Below, piece after piece: positions 62,054 through 64,000 of a stretch of DNA of 64,000 bases (its first letter is position 1; every line of letters begins with the position of its first letter). The notes below the pieces were generated by a model. It made no database searches and had not been told where the DNA came from. It saw nothing but the letters and a program-made list of their open reading frames with translations. Source of the DNA: RYN-230 sp963844695 (GTDB lineage Bacteria > Actinomycetota > Actinomycetes > Streptosporangiales > Streptosporangiaceae); the NCBI GenBank assembly GCA_963844695.1, contig CAWJPL010000011.1, forward strand, positions 151,007 to 215,006, read 5' to 3'. A program made the position numbers and the translations under genes.

Positions 62054-62896
62054 TCAGGACTCGTCGAGAGCCCGGGGGTGGTGGGCACCGTCGTGCGCGC
62101 CGAACTCGAAGGCGTTGACAATGTCAAGCAGTTCGCGGCCGGCCCGCTGCGTGCCGTAACGGACGAGCGGCTCGTGCAGCCCGGTGACGCTGATCGCGAC
62201 CGGCGGGGTGAGCGGGCCGAAGACCAGGGGGACGCGGGCCGCTACGCAGGCCAGGCCGTCCTCGCTCTCCTGATCGTCCAGCGCCCACCCCCTCACGCGC
62301 ACCTCGTCAAGCGCACGGGCCAGTTCTGGCGCGGTGGTCAGCGTGTGACTGGTCCGCCGGGCCAGCGGACCGTGCTCGGCCACCCAGTCCCGGACGGCTT
62401 CCGCGTCCGGGAGCGTGTCAGCAAGCAGCGCCTTCCCGACCCCGGTCGCGTGGGCCGGGTTACGGCCGCCGATAACCGACGTGAGTCGCACGGCGAGGTC
62501 CGCCTCGACCTTGTCGATGTAGGTGACCTGCGCGCCGTCGAGCACGACCACGTGGCAGGTCTGCCGGAAGTGATCACGCACCTTGGCCGCCAGCGGGTGC
62601 AGCAGCCGTCGGAGGTCGAGACCGGCGTGGAAGGTGAAGGCCGCCTCCAGCACCGCTGGGCCGAGCAGGTACGGGCCCCCTGGCTCGGGCTGGCTCGCGT
62701 AGCCGCGGCCACGCATCGCCGTCAGCGTCCGGTGCAGGGAGGGCTTCGGGATGCCGGTGCTCGTCGAGATCTCCAGCAGGCTCGCGCCCTGCGGCCGGGT
62801 GCCCAGGAAGGTCAGGACCCGCATGGCCCGGTCGACCGCATTGTGGATCGACGGGCCTTCGGCGGACTGCGCGGTTGACGGCATGGCCCTAAGCAT
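62054..62896 (-). CDS. IclR-family transcriptional regulator 2
   Basis: 280 residues. The helix-turn-helix has AVDRAMRVLTFLG and GIPKPSLHRTLTAM; the ligand domain has HPLAAKVRDHFRQTCHVVVL, HATGVGKALLA and GWALDDQESEDGLACVAARV (in parts). ATG 62896 is used; MPSTAQ at 62884 is an alternative start. It is a divergent neighbour of the GH114 gene, and an imperfect inverted repeat overlaps its own start region. Confidence 0.92.
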   Translation of the reverse strand: MLRAMPSTAQSAEGPSIHNAVDRAMRVLTFLGTRPQGASLLEISTSTGIPKPSLHRTLTAMRGRGYASQPEPGGPYLLGPAVLEAAFTFHAGLDLRRLLHPLAAKVRDHFRQTCHVVVLDGAQVTYIDKVEADLAVRLTSVIGGRNPAHATGVGKALLADTLPDAEAVRDWVAEHGPLARRTSHTLTTAPELARALDEVRVRGWALDDQESEDGLACVAARVPLVFGPLTPPVAISVTGLHEPLVRYGTQRAGRELLDIVNAFEFGAHDGAHHPRALDES

Positions 62897-62899
62897 GCC

Positions 62900-62936
62900 A
62901 TTCCGCTGAAAGAAACGCTGGTCTGCTCAGCGGATT
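62900..62936. promoter_or_regulatory. Inverted repeat at the IclR 2 start
   Basis: ATTCCGCTGA (62900-62909) and TCAGCGGATT (62927-62936) match as inverted arms at 9 of 10 positions, 17 bp apart, directly upstream of the IclR 2 start codon and in the promoter shared with the GH114 gene. Confidence 0.5.
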
Positions 62937-63008
62937 GAATGTTATTTTACGTCCAGTGTTTCCCGTAGGCCGGGCTCCGGCCCGGCGAGACAGGCAGGGG
63001 TGGCGCAC

Positions 63009-63911
63009 ATGAGACGTTGGTGGGCAGTTATCGCGGTCGCAGCGCTCGCACTCGCAGGGGTCAGCACCTTGGCGGCACCAGCCATGGCAGCACCGAGCGT
63101 CTATCAGCCGGCCCAGAACACGGACTGGCAATGGATGCTCAACGGCACCCTCAACACCAACAACGCGACGCAGATGGGCACGGGGGTCACCGCCTGGAAC
63201 GGGGACACCTCACCCGGCGACAATCCGAAGCTGTACGACATCGACGGCATCGAGAACACCGCCAGCACCATCAGCACCCTGCACGGCCTCGGCGACCACG
63301 CCATCTGCTACATCGAGGTCGGAACCGCGGGCAACTACTACACCGCCGCCCAGGAAGGCATTTCAACCACCTACTACACCCAGCTCAAGAACGCAGGCGA
63401 CCTCGGTAACAAACTTTCGGGCTACAAGGAGTACTTCATCAACATCAACGCCTCGTCGGCGGTATCGATCATCGAGGCGATGATCCAGCAGCAGTGCTCG
63501 GCCAAGGGCTTTGACGCCGTCGAGACCGACCTCGACGAGACGTTCAACAACAACGAGGGCAAAACTGGATTCACGATCACGCAGGCCAATGAGGAGACCT
63601 ACCTGGAAACCCTGGCCAACTACATGCACGGGCTCGGCCTGGGCTGGATCGCCAAGAACCTTGACGACACCGAGATCGCCTCGTTCGTCAACGACCTGCA
63701 GCCTTACGCGCAAGGTGCGATCAGTGAGCAGTGCAACCAGTACAACACGTGCAGCTACCTGAGCTCGTTCCTCACGGCCGGGAAGTGGATCGGGAACGCC
63801 GAGTACAAGAACGACCCCGGGACGTTCTGCCCCACCGATAACTCGGCCAACATCAACGGCATCTACTTCCCGAACACCAACCTGACCGGGCCGCGCCAGC
63901 CCTGCCGGTAG
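63009..63911 (+). CDS. Secreted GH114-type (endo-alpha-1,4-polygalactosaminidase-like) protein
   Basis: 300 residues. A signal peptide ends near APAMAAPS. The mature protein has the GH114 order: WQWMLNGTLNT, LYDIDGIENTA, AICYIEVGTAGNY, GFDAVETDLDETFNN (acidic, likely catalytic) and a late C-rich tail. GH114 proteins cleave galactosaminogalactan-type polymers. ATG 63009 is chosen because AGGCAGGGG lies eight bases upstream. Composition is poorer in Arg than neighbours and rich in Asn/Thr, as in exported proteins. A strong hairpin follows. Confidence 0.87.
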   Translation: MRRWWAVIAVAALALAGVSTLAAPAMAAPSVYQPAQNTDWQWMLNGTLNTNNATQMGTGVTAWNGDTSPGDNPKLYDIDGIENTASTISTLHGLGDHAICYIEVGTAGNYYTAAQEGISTTYYTQLKNAGDLGNKLSGYKEYFININASSAVSIIEAMIQQQCSAKGFDAVETDLDETFNNNEGKTGFTITQANEETYLETLANYMHGLGLGWIAKNLDDTEIASFVNDLQPYAQGAISEQCNQYNTCSYLSSFLTAGKWIGNAEYKNDPGTFCPTDNSANINGIYFPNTNLTGPRQPCR

Positions 63912-63947
63912 GCAGCAGCCCGGCAAGCATCAGGAACTGAGGACCCG

Positions 63948-63988
63948 GCCGCCCCTGACCGTCTTGACAGAACGGTCGGGGGCGGCCC
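63948..63988 (+). terminator. Strong hairpin terminator after the GH114 gene
   Basis: GGCCGCCCC plus TGACCGT pairs with ACGGTC plus GGGGGCGGCC around a short loop, 36 bp after the stop codon. Confidence 0.75.
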
Positions 63989-64000
63989 AGCTCGCCGGTC

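Overview
The window is high-GC DNA (roughly 70% by eye) with frequent GTG/TTG starts, ATGA/GTGA overlaps between neighbouring genes, strong GGAGG-type ribosome sites and several apparently leaderless genes. Together with an M-box leader of actinobacterial type, DUF2254 and GH114 proteins and a fused E1 alpha/beta subunit, this points to a filamentous actinomycete. Genus cannot be fixed from the sequence. No rRNA, tRNA, CRISPR array or transposase gene was seen.

Layout. (1) 1-7846: a partial TetR gene, a broken alpha/beta hydrolase, a minus-strand 2-oxoacid dehydrogenase pair (fused E1, then E2), and a divergent VOC protein / GntR regulator / M24 peptidase-like unit that shares an operator-bearing promoter with E1. 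(2) 7952-15832: AI-2E transporter, universal stress protein, an Nramp-related transporter behind an M-box Mg2+ riboswitch, then a SufR-like regulator with folE, transaldolase and a ferredoxin-reductase-type flavoprotein. (3) 15819-20825: an amidohydrolase and a divergent ABC transporter plus two-component operon. (4) 21007-32938: an organosulfur-scavenging and methionine island. It holds four luciferase-family monooxygenases, an SfnB/DszC-like flavoprotein, two OsmC proteins around a flavin monooxygenase, MetX, MetY and a CoA-binding protein. (5) 32943-37371: methyltransferase, membrane and secreted proteins and an esterase-like hydrolase. (6) 37415-38436: a compact insertion with terminal inverted repeats and a 5-bp target duplication, carrying one small CHAT/caspase-like gene and no transposase. 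(7) 38634-51389: secreted proteins (a repeat propeller and two tandem paralogues), an MFS exporter, DUF2254, an FMN hydroxyacid oxidase, a thioredoxin, a TAP-like hydrolase and small stress proteins. (8) 51396-63988: a terpene-cyclase-fold protein, a second hydroxyacid oxidase with formamidase and SDR, a three-subunit molybdenum hydroxylase, a D-serine-dehydratase-like enzyme, two IclR regulators and a secreted GH114 protein.

How the genes work together. The sulfur island is the clearest functional unit. Flavin monooxygenases would cleave C-S bonds in sulfones and sulfonates to release sulfite, and MetX/MetY would build homocysteine by direct sulfhydrylation. A related AT-rich motif recurs in three of its promoters. 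The M-box argues that the Nramp-like protein moves Mg2+ rather than Mn2+ or Fe2+.

Caution. At least nine otherwise well-conserved genes contain one-base frameshifts, mostly +1. That pattern looks more like sequence or assembly indels than real gene decay, so frameshifted genes are described as continuous products with the shift position given.
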